Source: JAUIAI01 sp963732405 (GTDB taxonomy: Bacteria > Pseudomonadota > Gammaproteobacteria > Burkholderiales > Burkholderiaceae_E). Taken from it: a DNA stretch of 64,000 bases. Positions 8,504 to 17,505 of this stretch are shown here, in pieces (positions within the stretch are counted from its first letter, which is position 1; each line of letters starts with the position of its first letter). Location of the stretch: assembly GCA_963732405.1 (NCBI GenBank), contig CAVSZG010000006.1, forward strand, positions 248,001 through 312,000. The letters are read 5' to 3'. A program made the position numbers and the translations under genes. The notes beneath the pieces are model-generated. The model had not been told where the DNA came from, did not search any database, and worked only from the letters and a program-made list of their open reading frames with translations.

Positions 8504-9688
8504 ATGGCTCATGCACCCCAGTTCAAGACCCCGGCCACCTATATGCGCGGGGGCACCAGCAAGGGCGTGTTCTTCCGCGTGCAGGACCTGCCCGAAGCCT
8601 GTCGCCAACCGGGGCCGGCGCGCGACCGCTTCCTGATGCGGGTGATCGGCAGTCCCGACCCCTACGCCAAGCAGATCGACGGCATGGGCGGGGCGACCTC
8701 AAGCACCAGCAAGACAGTACTGCTCGCCAGGAGCAGCAAACCCGACCATGATGTCGACTATCTGTTCGGTCAGGTGTCGATCGACCAGCCCTTCGTGGAC
8801 TGGAGCGGCAACTGCGGCAATCTGTCGGCGGCCGTGGGGCCGTTCGCCATCACCAACGGCCTGGTCGATGCGAGCCGGATTCCCCGCAACGGCCATGCGG
8901 TCGTGCGCATCTGGCAGGCCAACATCGGCAAGACCATCATCGCGCACGTGCCGATCACCGAGGGGCAGGTGCAGGAGACGGGTGACTTCGAACTCGACGG
9001 CGTGACCTTTCCGGCGGCCGAGGTGCAGCTCGAATTCATGGACCCGGCGGCCGACGAAGAAGGCGAGGGCGGTGGGGCGATGTTTCCGACCGGCAATCTG
9101 GTGGATCAGCTCGAAGTGCCCGGCGTGGGCAGTTTTGCCGCAACCATGATCAACGCCGGCATTCCGACCATTTTTCTGAATGCCAAGGACATTGGCTACA
9201 CCGGCACTGAGTTGCAGGACCCTATCAATGGTGATGCAAAGGCGCTCGCGATGTTCGAGACCATTCGTGCGCACGGTGCGCTGCGCATGGGCCTGATCAA
9301 GGATCTGGGCGAGGCGGCCAAACGCCAGCACACGCCCAAGGTGGCCTTCGTGGCGCCCCCGGCGCACTACACGGCATCCAGCGGCAAGGTGGTCAGCACC
9401 CAGGATGTTGATCTGCTGGTGCGGGCACTCTCGATGGGCAAGTTGCATCACGCGATGATGGGCACGGCGGCGGTGGCGATCGGCGTGGCGGCGGCGATCC
9501 CGGGCACCACGGTGAATCTGGCGGCCGGTGGCGGTGAACGCGAGGCGGTGCGGTTTGGCCATCCGTCGGGCACGCTGCGCGTCGGGGCGCAGGCGCAGCT
9601 CGTGAATGGTGAATGGCAGGTGGTGAAGGCGGTGATGAGCCGCAGTGCCCGAGTGCTGATGGAAGGCTGGGTGCGGGTGCCGGGGTGA
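8504..9688 (+). CDS. prpF: 2-methylaconitate cis-trans isomerase PrpF
   Basis: 394 residues, the full family length. The opening TPATYMRGGTSKGVFF and the WSGNCGNLSAAVGPFAI segment, with its Cys, are diagnostic of PrpF, a diaminopimelate-epimerase-like fold. PrpF isomerises the AcnD product so that AcnA/AcnB can form 2-methylisocitrate. AGGAG at 8491-8495 precedes the ATG. It is tightly linked to acnD and surely cotranscribed. Confidence 0.93.
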   Translation: MAHAPQFKTPATYMRGGTSKGVFFRVQDLPEACRQPGPARDRFLMRVIGSPDPYAKQIDGMGGATSSTSKTVLLARSSKPDHDVDYLFGQVSIDQPFVDWSGNCGNLSAAVGPFAITNGLVDASRIPRNGHAVVRIWQANIGKTIIAHVPITEGQVQETGDFELDGVTFPAAEVQLEFMDPAADEEGEGGGAMFPTGNLVDQLEVPGVGSFAATMINAGIPTIFLNAKDIGYTGTELQDPINGDAKALAMFETIRAHGALRMGLIKDLGEAAKRQHTPKVAFVAPPAHYTASSGKVVSTQDVDLLVRALSMGKLHHAMMGTAAVAIGVAAAIPGTTVNLAAGGGEREAVRFGHPSGTLRVGAQAQLVNGEWQVVKAVMSRSARVLMEGWVRVPG

Positions 9689-9718
9689 TGAAGGCATCCC
9701 GCCACGCGCATCGCGTCG

Positions 9719-10360
9719 TCAGACAGAAGATCCAACCTGTTCGGCCTGCCAGGCTGCCAGTGCCTGCATCTGCTCCAGCCAGCGGTTCACCTGACTGAAA
9801 TCGTCCATCGGCAGACGCGCCCGCTGGCGATCGACCAGGGGCGCGGCAATCGCGAAATCGGCCAGAGACAAGCCGGCGGCGCACAACCATTGGCCTCGCG
9901 CGAGCTGCCCGTCCAGAATGTGCATTGCGTCGGTAAACAGAGATTCGCCCCGCGCCACCGCCGCCGGGTCCGGCTCGCCCAGGCCGAACATGGGCTTGAT
10001 CGAATGCTCCCAGTTGAGCATGGCCACGCCCGGCATGAACGACTGGCCGCACCAGAAGAGCCAGCGATTCACGTCGGCGCGCGCCGCCGGCTCGACGGGA
10101 TAGATGGTCTGGCCCGGTGTCCGGTCGGCCAGATACTGCATGATCGCGTAAGACTCCCAGAGCACCAGGCCGTCATGTTCAAGCACCGGCACCTTGCGGT
10201 TCGGGTTGAGGGCGGCGAAGGCCGGTGCCTGGTGTGCGCCGCTGGCCAGATCGACGGTGATGAGGTCCAGTTCGATACCCAGGTGGCGGGCGGCCAGGCG
10301 CACGCGCAGGCTGCAGGTGGACATCGGATGATGGTGGAGGCGCATCGGGTGGTTTTGCAT
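9719..10360 (-). CDS. Glutathione S-transferase family protein
   Basis: About 213 residues; a start five codons later (MRLHHHP) is equally likely. The thioredoxin-like half shows the STCSLRVRLAARHLG active-site helix, NPNRKVPVLEHDG with the cis-Pro, and LWESYAIMQYLAD for glutathione binding. The C-terminal half has the GLSLADFAIAAPL box. The Ser-Thr-Cys-Ser arrangement suggests theta- or omega-like chemistry, but the substrate cannot be told. It is transcribed convergently with prpF and divergently from the threonine aldolase gene. Confidence 0.85.
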   Translation of the reverse strand: MQNHPMRLHHHPMSTCSLRVRLAARHLGIELDLITVDLASGAHQAPAFAALNPNRKVPVLEHDGLVLWESYAIMQYLADRTPGQTIYPVEPAARADVNRWLFWCGQSFMPGVAMLNWEHSIKPMFGLGEPDPAAVARGESLFTDAMHILDGQLARGQWLCAAGLSLADFAIAAPLVDRQRARLPMDDFSQVNRWLEQMQALAAWQAEQVGSSV

Positions 10361-10537
10361 CGGGTTTCTCTAGTCGGTGAGGATGGGGAAACACGATGTT
10401 AGGTGCCGGCCGTGACAGATCCTGTCAGGAGCGTGCGTCATGGGCCGATTCACATCGCAGGCGCAATGTGGTGCAATCCGGCACAATCGGCCAGGCAAGC
10501 AGCGCCGCAGCGAACCGACTTTCAACCAGGGCCGACC

Positions 10538-11569
10538 ATGATCGATCTGCGTTCCGACACCGTCACCCGTCCGACCGACGCGATGCGCGCCGTCATGGCG
10601 CGCGCGCCGGTCGGTGACATGCAATACGGCGACGACCCGACACTCAATGCGCTCGAAGAGCGGGTGGCCGGGCTGCTGGGCAAGGAGGCTTCGCTCTGGC
10701 TGCCCTCGGGCACCATGGCCAACCAGGTGGCCTTGCGCGTCCTGACCCGGCCGGGCGACGATGTGCTCGTGGGCAGTGAATCGCACTCGATGTGGCATGA
10801 GGCGGGCGGTGCAGCGGCCAATTCGGGCGTGCAGTTCACCGAGATCGGGCGCGACGGACTGTTCACCGCCGCCGACGTGCGTCGCCACGCAAAGCCGCGT
10901 GACGAGCCGGTGTTGCCGCTACCGTCCACGACATTGGTGCAGGTGGAGAACACCCACAACCGGCATGGCGGTCTGGTGTTCCCGCAGGCCGAGGTTGAAG
11001 CAATTTGCGCCACTGCCCGCGAACTGCGTCTGGCCACGTATCTGGACGGCGCCCGGCTGTGGAATGCATCGGTCGCCAGCGGCCTGTCGCTCGATGCACT
11101 CGCCCGGCCGTTTGATCTGTTGATGGTTGCGTTCTCCAAGGGCCTGGGGGCGCCGGCGGGGTCGATGCTGGCGGGTTCGCGCGAGCTGATCCGGGCGGCC
11201 CAGCGACACCGGCGCATGCTGGGCGGCGCGATGCGTCAGGTGGGCATGTTCGCGGCGGCCTGCGACTACGCGCTGGACCATCACATTCACGGCATTGCCG
11301 CCGATCATGAGAATGCGCGCGTCCTCGCGAAGCGGCTGGCCGCATGCCAGGGTGTCAGCCTGGCACTCGATCGGGTGCAGACCAACATCGTGGTGTTCGA
11401 ACTCGATCACCCGCGGCTCAATGCGGCCACGCTGGTGGCGCGGGCGCGCGAGCAAGGCGTGCTCATCAACGCGCTGGGGCCCACCAAGCTGCGCTTCGTG
11501 ACCCACCTGGATGTGGATGCCGCCGGCTGTGCAAGAGCCGGCGATGTGCTGGCGGCGATCCTCGACTGA
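10538..11569 (+). CDS. ltaE: Low-specificity L-threonine aldolase
   Basis: 343 residues. MIDLRSDTVTRPTDAMR is the family N-terminus and fixes the start at 10538, although the frame is open upstream. Lys201 in FSKGLGAPAGS is the pyridoxal-phosphate lysine. YGDDPTLNALEERVA and LPSGTMANQVAL contribute to cofactor binding, and ENTHNRHGG is the conserved substrate-side loop. The enzyme cleaves L-threonine or L-allo-threonine to glycine and acetaldehyde. It stands alone between divergent and convergent neighbours. Confidence 0.9.
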   Translation: MIDLRSDTVTRPTDAMRAVMARAPVGDMQYGDDPTLNALEERVAGLLGKEASLWLPSGTMANQVALRVLTRPGDDVLVGSESHSMWHEAGGAAANSGVQFTEIGRDGLFTAADVRRHAKPRDEPVLPLPSTTLVQVENTHNRHGGLVFPQAEVEAICATARELRLATYLDGARLWNASVASGLSLDALARPFDLLMVAFSKGLGAPAGSMLAGSRELIRAAQRHRRMLGGAMRQVGMFAAACDYALDHHIHGIAADHENARVLAKRLAACQGVSLALDRVQTNIVVFELDHPRLNAATLVARAREQGVLINALGPTKLRFVTHLDVDAAGCARAGDVLAAILD

Positions 11570-11605
11570 GCCCGCCTGCGGCCTGCAGTCAGCGTCTCGA
11601 GTGGC

Positions 11606-12352
11606 TCATGACCCTGCGGCGGCGCGGCGCGCCCGGCTCTCGCGCAGATGCGCCCGCCAGGACCGCACCAACAGCTTGCGCGGCGTCGGATAGCCCTCAT
11701 CGAGCCACTCGAGCGAGATCATGCGATCGACCCGGAAGTGACGGAAACCGTTGCGTAGTTCGCACCAGGCGGCTGCAACCCGGCCACCCTCGAAAAAGCC
11801 CAGCGCGATCGGCCAGATCACCCGCCCCGAGGCGGTACCGGCCGCATCTCGATAGGCCAGACGCAGCTTGCGCTCCTGCCGGATCGCCTGGCGGATCATT
11901 CCCGTGTCGACCTGGCCCGGGGTGTGGCTCGCGGATGGGCCCGGCCCGCCATCGTCGGCGCGGCGTCGGGCCTGCGGTGCCCAGAGCGCCGTCTCGGCAA
12001 TCTTCTCGCGCATGGCTGTAGGGCCTGCGCTGGCGATCTTGGCAATGGCCGAAGCGGCCGCATCGCTCAGGCTGTTGTCGCCCTGGCCGTCGACCCAGCG
12101 TGCGCCCAGCACCAGCGCTTCGATCTCCTCGTCGCTGAACATAAGGGGTGGCAGGAAGAAGCCCGAGCGCAACTGGTAGCCCACTCCTGCGCTGCCGTCG
12201 ATGGCGGCGCCCAGCTGCACGAGCGCATCGATGTCGCGATAGACCGTGCGCACCGAGACCGCCAGGCGATCGGCCAGATGCTGCGCCGTGACTGGCCGCT
12301 GCCGGGCGCGCATTACCTGCATCAGACTGAGCAGTCGGGTGGTCTTGTTCAT
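11606..12352 (-). CDS. WYL-domain transcriptional regulator (YafY/DeoR-like)
   Basis: 248 residues. An N-terminal winged helix (LLSLMQVMRARQRPVTAQHLADRLAVSVRTVYRDIDAL) is followed by a linker and a C-terminal WYL-type domain with RLAYRDAAG, VIWPIALGFFEGGRVAAAWCELR and FRVDRMISLEWLDE. Regulators of this type bind DNA as dimers and sense ligands through the WYL fold. It is divergent from the Bcr/CflA exporter gene with 122 bases between them, so control of that exporter is a reasonable guess. Confidence 0.85.
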   Translation of the reverse strand: MNKTTRLLSLMQVMRARQRPVTAQHLADRLAVSVRTVYRDIDALVQLGAAIDGSAGVGYQLRSGFFLPPLMFSDEEIEALVLGARWVDGQGDNSLSDAAASAIAKIASAGPTAMREKIAETALWAPQARRRADDGGPGPSASHTPGQVDTGMIRQAIRQERKLRLAYRDAAGTASGRVIWPIALGFFEGGRVAAAWCELRNGFRHFRVDRMISLEWLDEGYPTPRKLLVRSWRAHLRESRARRAAAGS

Positions 12353-12474
12353 GATGACGAGAGTGTTGGCATGATGGGCGATAATGTTTGATTGTCAATC
12401 GCGAAGCAACGACTATTGCACGGCAGGACGATGGATTTCGTGCCGGCCCAGGTCGTCTGAATCAGGACCCTCCA

Positions 12475-13701
12475 TTGAACCACCCCAGTATCTCTGTCGA
12501 CGCGTTGGACCGGCCGTCGATCGGCACCGCACGTCTGACTATCATTCTCGGATCGCTGACCATCTTCGGCCCCTTGGGCATCGATCTGTATCTGTCGGCC
12601 TTCCCGGTGATTGCGGCGAGCCTGGGCGCGAGCATTGCCGACGTGCAGCTGAGCCTGTCGGCCTTCGTGCTCGGACTGGCGATCGGCCAGTTCGTCTACG
12701 GTCCGGCGATCGACCGATTCGGGCGCAAACGCCCCTTGCTGTTGGGCGTGGCCTTGTTCGGGGTGGTGTCGTTCGCACTGATGTTCGTGAGCGATCCAAC
12801 CGTGTTCATCGCGCTGCGTTTCGTGCAGGCCCTGGGCGCGGCGGCAGGCATGGTCGTGTCGCGGGCGGTGATCCGCGATCTGTTCGATGTGCGCGAGGGC
12901 GCCCGCGTGCTGTCGATGATGATGGCCATCGTGTCGATCGGCCCGATTGTTGCGCCGACCCTGGGCGGGTTGATTCTGAGCATTGCCCATTGGCATGCCT
13001 TGTTCGGCTTCATCGGCGTATTCGCCGCGTTGTGCTTTCTGGCCACCCTGCGTTCTCTGCCCGAGACATTGGCTCCGGCGGCGCGGCGTCGGGTTGGCCC
13101 CTGGCAGGTGATAGCGATCTTCGCGCGGCTGCTCGCGCAAGCGCGCTTCATCGTCCCGGCGCTGGCCGGCGCAGTCGCGTTCTCGTCGGTGTTCGCCTAT
13201 GTGTCCGGGTCGCCGCATGTGTTCATGGGTCTGTACGGCATCGATCAGACCCGATTTGGCTGGGTGTTCGGGATCAATGCCCTAGGCCTGGTCGTGGCCA
13301 GCCAGCTCAACCGCAAGCTGCTCGAGCACTTCGCGCCGCGCACCATTCTGATTAACGCGGTTGCGGTCAATATCCTTGCAGGTGCGCTGCTCGTGTTCGT
13401 CACCGGTACGCCGGTGCTTCCCGTATTCATGGCACCGCTGATGTTGTTCATGGCCACGGTCCCGCTGATCGGCGCGAATGCGACCGCACTGGCAATGGGG
13501 CAGAGCGGCCGGGATGCCGGCAGCGCCTCGTCGATCATCGGGGTGCTGCAATTTGGTCTGGGCGCACTGATGAGCGCGCTGGTCGGCCTGCTGCATGATC
13601 CGAGCGCCTATTCGATGACGATGCCGATGCTCGCGGGCGGGTGCGCGAGTGCGCTTGTGCTGTTGCTGGGTCGACGACATCTGCGTCAGGTGGGCAATTA
13701 A
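12475..13701 (+). CDS. Bcr/CflA-family drug efflux transporter (MFS)
   Basis: About 408 residues if the TTG at 12475 is used; AGGA at 12463-12466 lies 8 bases upstream. Longer in-frame starts from 12388 add non-conserved sequence. Twelve hydrophobic segments are visible. The loop 2-3 motif YGPAIDRFGRKRPLL is motif A of the major facilitator superfamily, and the opening DLYLSAFPVIAASLGAS is typical of Bcr/CflA exporters, which expel bicyclomycin, chloramphenicol-type drugs or sulfonamides with proton antiport. A 545-bp part of this gene recurs at 15071-15615. Confidence 0.85.
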   Translation: MNHPSISVDALDRPSIGTARLTIILGSLTIFGPLGIDLYLSAFPVIAASLGASIADVQLSLSAFVLGLAIGQFVYGPAIDRFGRKRPLLLGVALFGVVSFALMFVSDPTVFIALRFVQALGAAAGMVVSRAVIRDLFDVREGARVLSMMMAIVSIGPIVAPTLGGLILSIAHWHALFGFIGVFAALCFLATLRSLPETLAPAARRRVGPWQVIAIFARLLAQARFIVPALAGAVAFSSVFAYVSGSPHVFMGLYGIDQTRFGWVFGINALGLVVASQLNRKLLEHFAPRTILINAVAVNILAGALLVFVTGTPVLPVFMAPLMLFMATVPLIGANATALAMGQSGRDAGSASSIIGVLQFGLGALMSALVGLLHDPSAYSMTMPMLAGGCASALVLLLGRRHLRQVGN

Positions 13702-13837
13702 GGCGCTGAGTCGTCGGTACCTCGCGGTTCAACGCATGAGCATCGGCGGACCGATCGTCGATGGCGTTCGTTGATGCCGTGCTGGGAGGATATCTGGCTC
13801 GCACGCACGAGGGTCGAACCGCGGATCGTCGCGTTCT

Positions 13838-14740
13838 CTACTCGATCGGTCTCGCACCGTCGAAAACCCTGCCGCGGAATTCGGCTCCGCCGGTCATCTC
13901 CACCAGCCACTGCGTGGCAAGTTGGCGCAATAAGGCCACATTCGCTGGCAATGGCCGGCCGCACGCCAGAATACCAATCCAGTCGCTATCCTCTCCCTCG
14001 ACATCGACGTGGGTCGAGTCCCGGATCAATTGCACGCCGACGAACCCGTCGCGGCCAGCGTGGAGCGCGCTCAAGCGCACGTCTCGCAGGGCTTGCAAGG
14101 CGTTCAGGTTGGCGTTGCAGCCATCGGATTGCGCAATCACCGCACGCACCGGACGTCGTCCGCCAGATGAAATCGCGTTGATATCGTCGGTGAATCCTTG
14201 CGCGGCCACCGGGTCAAACAACAGCGCGCCGGCGAGTCGCGCCGGCGCCAGGTGACTGAGTTGCATGCCCAGGCGTGCGGCGAATGCGGCACCTGCAGAA
14301 TGGCCGGCGACAATGATCCGGTCTGGCAACGTGCGCCCGTCCGGCATGGTGAGCCCATGGGCCAGGATGCGCGCCAACGAATCGGCCAGCGCGTGATTGC
14401 CGCGCGCCATCGACGCATCCAGACACAGCGCGATCACGCCGGTGCGTACCAGATGATCGGTTGTCGAGCGCAGGTTGGCGCACCGCCTCGAAAAACCCGG
14501 CTGAAAGACGATCAGCGCGGTCGGCGGAACAGTCGGTCGATACCAGTGTGCCGTGTAGGCACTGCGGTCGATAGTGATCTTGTCGATTGACAATGCTCGA
14601 TCGCCACTGCGCGATTCATCGGCTGGCGGGGTAGCACAACCGCACAGCACACAGGCAAAGGCAGCCAGTGGCAGCCAGACCTGGCGGCGCGAGACAGTTG
14701 AATGCCGGGTCCCGCCGTTATCGCGCCAACTTCCAATCAT
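13838..14740 (-). CDS. Putative alpha/beta hydrolase lipoprotein
   Basis: About 300 residues from the ATG at 14740, which has GGGAG a few bases upstream; the frame is open to 14911. The N-terminus has basic residues, a hydrophobic stretch and a lipobox ending LCGC-A, so the protein is probably lipidated and held in the envelope. VAGHSAGAAF is a nucleophile elbow with the catalytic Ser, LLFDPVAAQG and the AVIAQSDGCNAN loop follow, and RDSTHVDVEGEDS offers the His. The fold resembles dienelactone hydrolase or chlorophyllase-like serine hydrolases. The substrate is unknown. Confidence 0.65.
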   Translation of the reverse strand: MIGSWRDNGGTRHSTVSRRQVWLPLAAFACVLCGCATPPADESRSGDRALSIDKITIDRSAYTAHWYRPTVPPTALIVFQPGFSRRCANLRSTTDHLVRTGVIALCLDASMARGNHALADSLARILAHGLTMPDGRTLPDRIIVAGHSAGAAFAARLGMQLSHLAPARLAGALLFDPVAAQGFTDDINAISSGGRRPVRAVIAQSDGCNANLNALQALRDVRLSALHAGRDGFVGVQLIRDSTHVDVEGEDSDWIGILACGRPLPANVALLRQLATQWLVEMTGGAEFRGRVFDGARPIE

Positions 14741-14963
14741 GCGAAAACTCCCGAATATCGATGTCAATGTCGTATGGCGGGCGACATCTGCACGGCTGGT
14801 ACCTGTCGAACGCCGCTTGGACTTGGCCGGCGCGCATGTAGTGCGCCAGTGTAAAAGCAAACAGAATCCATGGCTTGGGCTGTGACAACGTGTCGTCGGC
14901 AACGGTGCCATGCAGCGTATCGTCGAAATCCGTGCCGCAGATCCGGATTCGCTGCTTGTTCAT
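14718..14963 (-). other. Small frame with one RTX-like motif, probable remnant
   Basis: An 81-codon minus-strand frame begins MNKQRIRICGTDFDDTLHG. The segment GTDFDDTLHGTVADDTL resembles one and a half calcium-binding RTX nonapeptides (GxDxDDxLxG). The rest matches nothing I know and overlaps the start of the lipoprotein hydrolase gene by 23 bases. It may be the leftover front of an RTX protein. I see nothing else of note between 14741 and 15070. Confidence 0.2.
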
Positions 14964-15070
14964 ACAATCGAACCTGGTTGTCAATCAGCCTGCACAGGCT
15001 GTCGAAACGGGCGCTCTGAAGCAATTCACCATCATGGTGTCCACGTTGCGCACCCCGCAGGCGGCGTCGA

Positions 15071-15615
15071 TTTCATCGGCGTGTTCGCCGCGTTATGCTT
15101 TCTCGCCACACTGCGTTTTCTGCCCGAGACATTGGCTCCGGCGGCACGGCGCTGGGTCGGCCCCTGGCAGGTGATGGCGATCTTCGCACGGCTGCTCGCG
15201 CAAGCGCGCTTCATCGTCCCGGCGCTGGCCGGCGCAGTCGCGTTCTCGTCGGTGTTCACCAATGCATCCGGGTCGCCGCATGTGCTCATGGGTCTGTACG
15301 GCATCGATCAGACCCGAATTGCCTGGATGTTCGGGATCAATGCGCTCGGCCTGGTCTTGGCCGGCCAGCTCAAACGCAAGCTGTTCGAGCGCTTCGCGCC
15401 GCGCAGAATTCTGCTTGGCGCGGCTGCGGTGAATATCGCTGCGGGCGCGCTGCTCGTATTCGTCACCGGCATACCGGTGCTGCCCTTGTTCATGGCGCCG
15501 CTGATGTTATTGATGGCCACGGTCCTGCTGATCGGCGCAAATGCGACCGCACTGGCGAAGGGGCGGAGCGGCCGTGATGTCGGCAGCGTCTCGTCGATCA
15601 TCGGGCTGCTGCAAT
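15071..15615 (+). pseudogene. Internal fragment of a Bcr/CflA transporter, duplicate of the upstream gene
   Basis: These 545 bases align without any gap to 13008-13552 of the intact exporter gene, a constant offset of 2063. I judge the identity as near 90 percent by eye. They encode residues from FIGVFAALCFLATLR to SVSSIIGLLQ, roughly the central third to the end of helix 11. Upstream and downstream sequence is unrelated, so there is no start, no motif A and no last helix. Differences are mostly third-position or conservative, which suggests the copy was under selection as a full gene for a while or came from a related strain. Confidence 0.85.
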
Positions 15616-16224
15616 GTGCCAGTGATCAGCGGAGACTCAAGGGAGGGGCTTCCTGGCACGGTATCCGGAAAGATCCGCTGACGGCAGACGCGGCATCGCA
15701 GTCTTTTTTCGGAGAGTTTCGCAGGACGCAGTGGCATTTCACTGGGACGAATCGACTCGTATCGGATTGGATAGCGCCTCGGTTCCCGGCGTCGCTGATC
15801 GTTTTGAACATCCCTGGACCCAGGTCGTCAGCCATGCGTGCGGACGTTCGATGCATGGAGAATCGGCATCAACGTTGACCGAGGGTAGTAATCCGAAGCA
15901 TGTGATCCGGTCGAACTCGAGCTGACGGATTTCACTGCTGCTGAGATGTGTTGACGAAGCTCTGCTCGATTGTTATGGTTACCCGAGATAATCCCTTGCA
16001 GCACATCGATGCTGGACTTCAGAACAACAACGCGCGCTATTGATTGGGTTCCCCTATCGGTACAAAGCTCGGAACCTTGGCTTCGTTCGTCAGCATCTGA
16101 TGCGGCGGCTCCGGGGCAGATATTCGTCCCAGGATTGGGGCTGTCCGCGGTTCGGGCCATGCGGTAGGAGGTTTTTACTTCACCACGGAGCGCAACGGGA
16201 CTGACCAAGGCGGATGGCGGCAGC
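15616..16224. other. Gene-poor stretch after the transporter fragment
   Basis: No recognisable gene. A plus-strand frame at 15970-16167 (52-66 codons, ending SAVRAMR) is in the same frame as the downstream Gly-rich gene and is separated from it by a TAG at 16165-16167. An AGGAGG lies at 16166-16171 with no ordinary start codon at a usual distance. The only regulatory signal is the promoter noted at 15951. Confidence 0.35.
15951..15979 (+). promoter_or_regulatory. Candidate sigma-70 promoter upstream of the Gly-rich locus
   Basis: TTGACG at 15951-15956 and TATGGT at 15974-15979 are separated by 17 bases. A transcript from here would start near 15986 and run about 240 bases before the Gly-rich gene. 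It is the best promoter-like signal in the 15.6-17.9 kb island. Confidence 0.45.
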
Positions 16225-16785
16225 GTGGCGTTGGGCGACGCCTTGCCCTCAAGCCCCGGCGTCGCTGGTGGGCAAGGCGACTCAGGTCCTGATGCTGGGA
16301 TGACCGCCTGTTTTGGACCAGGACCACTTGGAGGGCTGGCCGGGGCGGCCGTAGGTGGTCAGGCGGGGCTGGCGGCGGGCGCTGCTGCCGGGACGACTGC
16401 GTCACTTGCAGTCGGGGGCACGGCGGAGTGTGGTGCGTTGGAGGGAGGGGTCGCTGGAGCGATCGTCGGCGCAGCCGCAGGAGGAGCCGCGGGATTGGCC
16501 GGGGCGGGTATGGGAAACGCGGCAGTCGCGGGAGCAACGGCAGGTGGGTACGCGGGTGCCACTGCGGCGGCACTGTCCTGCGGGCCGGATGAAGGTAGTG
16601 AGACGGGAGCCTCCGCGGATGCCTCGGGTACTACTGCGGGGTCATGCGCAGGCACCGCTGGAGTCGGAGATGGCGGGGTTTGCGGCCCAGGTGATGGTGA
16701 CGGAGGCGCAGGAGACGGCTGATCGTGCGGCGCAGGCGGTGATGGTGGGTCATTTGGCGGATCCTGTGGCGGTGAACTCGGCTAG
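16225..16785 (+). CDS. Gly/Ala-rich, Cys-containing protein (copy 1), interrupted by a TGA
   Basis: From a GTG at 16225 the frame encodes 165 residues to a TGA at 16720-16722. It then continues in frame for 20 codons (SCGAGGDGGSFGG, then SCGGELG) to a TAG at 16783. The protein is dominated by Gly and Ala with repeated GxxxG spacing (GGVAGAIVGAAAGGAAG) and scattered Cys. In the second copy downstream the codon aligned with the TGA is GGA (Gly), so one G-to-T change explains the stop. Glycine-zipper segments of this kind occur in membrane-active peptides and some envelope proteins. The start is uncertain because no ribosome site precedes it. No family is recognised, and the strong composition bias means a non-coding origin cannot be excluded. 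Confidence 0.4.
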
Positions 16786-16853
16786 CGCGTTCGGTTTCGG
16801 CCGTCGGCCGGGGCAGACCGATCGTAGGCACCCAGCGCAACTCGGAGGTGGTC

Positions 16854-17180
16854 GTGTGCGGCGACAGAGCAACAACAATATGGCAGGTTATTTTGCAGGC
16901 CTGGTTGGTCATAACGCTGGGAGTTGCGTTCAGCTATTTCTTACGACAGTTCGTGTACAGGCGCTTTGAATTGCCCGAGGAAGGTCGGTCAGTGACGATT
17001 CTCGATATCTCAGGACTGGCACTTTTGGTAGTCGGAACTTTCGCACTGTTGCTGGTCGAGTCGATCAACCAGCTACCTTGGTTGCGACTGCAGCTCGTAT
17101 TCGGCGTCTTGTTACCGGCGTCACAAATCCTTCCCGGGTTTCTTCGGAAGATTCGATTGAAGCGACGACAGTCTCAATAG
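16854..17180 (+). CDS. Small three-helix membrane protein (copy 1)
   Basis: 108 residues from a GTG at 16854, placed 6 bases after GGAGG; GTG at 16848 is the alternative. Three hydrophobic segments are visible: IWQVILQAWLVITLGVAFSY, the stretch ISGLALLVVGTFALLLVE, and LQLVFGVLLPASQILPGFL. Between the first two is a basic-acidic stretch with RRFELPEEGR. The C-terminus is basic, RLKRRQSQ, which suggests a cytoplasmic tail. A homologue lies 0.65 kb downstream. It follows the Gly-rich gene by 68 bases, as in the second copy, so the two genes probably form a unit. Family unknown. Confidence 0.6.
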   Translation: MCGDRATTIWQVILQAWLVITLGVAFSYFLRQFVYRRFELPEEGRSVTILDISGLALLVVGTFALLLVESINQLPWLRLQLVFGVLLPASQILPGFLRKIRLKRRQSQ

Positions 17181-17187
17181 CACCGCT

Positions 17188-17406
17188 GTGGATGGGCCTG
17201 CTGGCGCTGCCGCGGCGGCATCTATGGGCCCGATAGTGATTGCGGGGCGGGGAACCAGGCGAATGCGTCGGGCTGGGATGCGGGTTGCTATGCTGCTGGT
17301 TTTGGAAGCGGAGACGGCAGCCCCGGGTGAGGGAGATGGTGTCGACTGGTTGTGCAATGGCGGATCGTGCGGCGCAGGCAGTGATGCTGGATCTTGCAGT
17401 GTCTAG
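17188..17406 (+). pseudogene. Gly-rich protein gene, copy 2, shortened and probably frameshifted
   Basis: The frame ends with LCNGGSCGAGSDAGSCSV, matching the end of copy 1 (SCGAGGDGG). The upstream half is Gly-rich in this frame only weakly. It is clearly Gly/Cys-rich in the next frame (DCGAGNQANASGWDAGC, then YAAGFGSGDG), which closes at a TGA near 17331. A frameshift near 17330 would join the two. The copy is also much shorter than copy 1, so the N-terminal part is missing. It starts 8 bases after the copy 1 membrane gene. Confidence 0.35.
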
Positions 17407-17505
17407 ATCGGCCGGAGGATTGAATCCGACTATTCGGTACTGCGTTGCCCACGTTTCTCTGTGCAAATCTGACCGGGAGCAACCTGGCACAAGGCGGAGG
17501 TGTGA

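Noticed and set aside
16175..16573. Pro/Arg-rich 132-residue minus-strand protein in the island
   Set aside because: It is the complement of the Gly/Ala-rich frame; the Pro/Arg composition follows from that.
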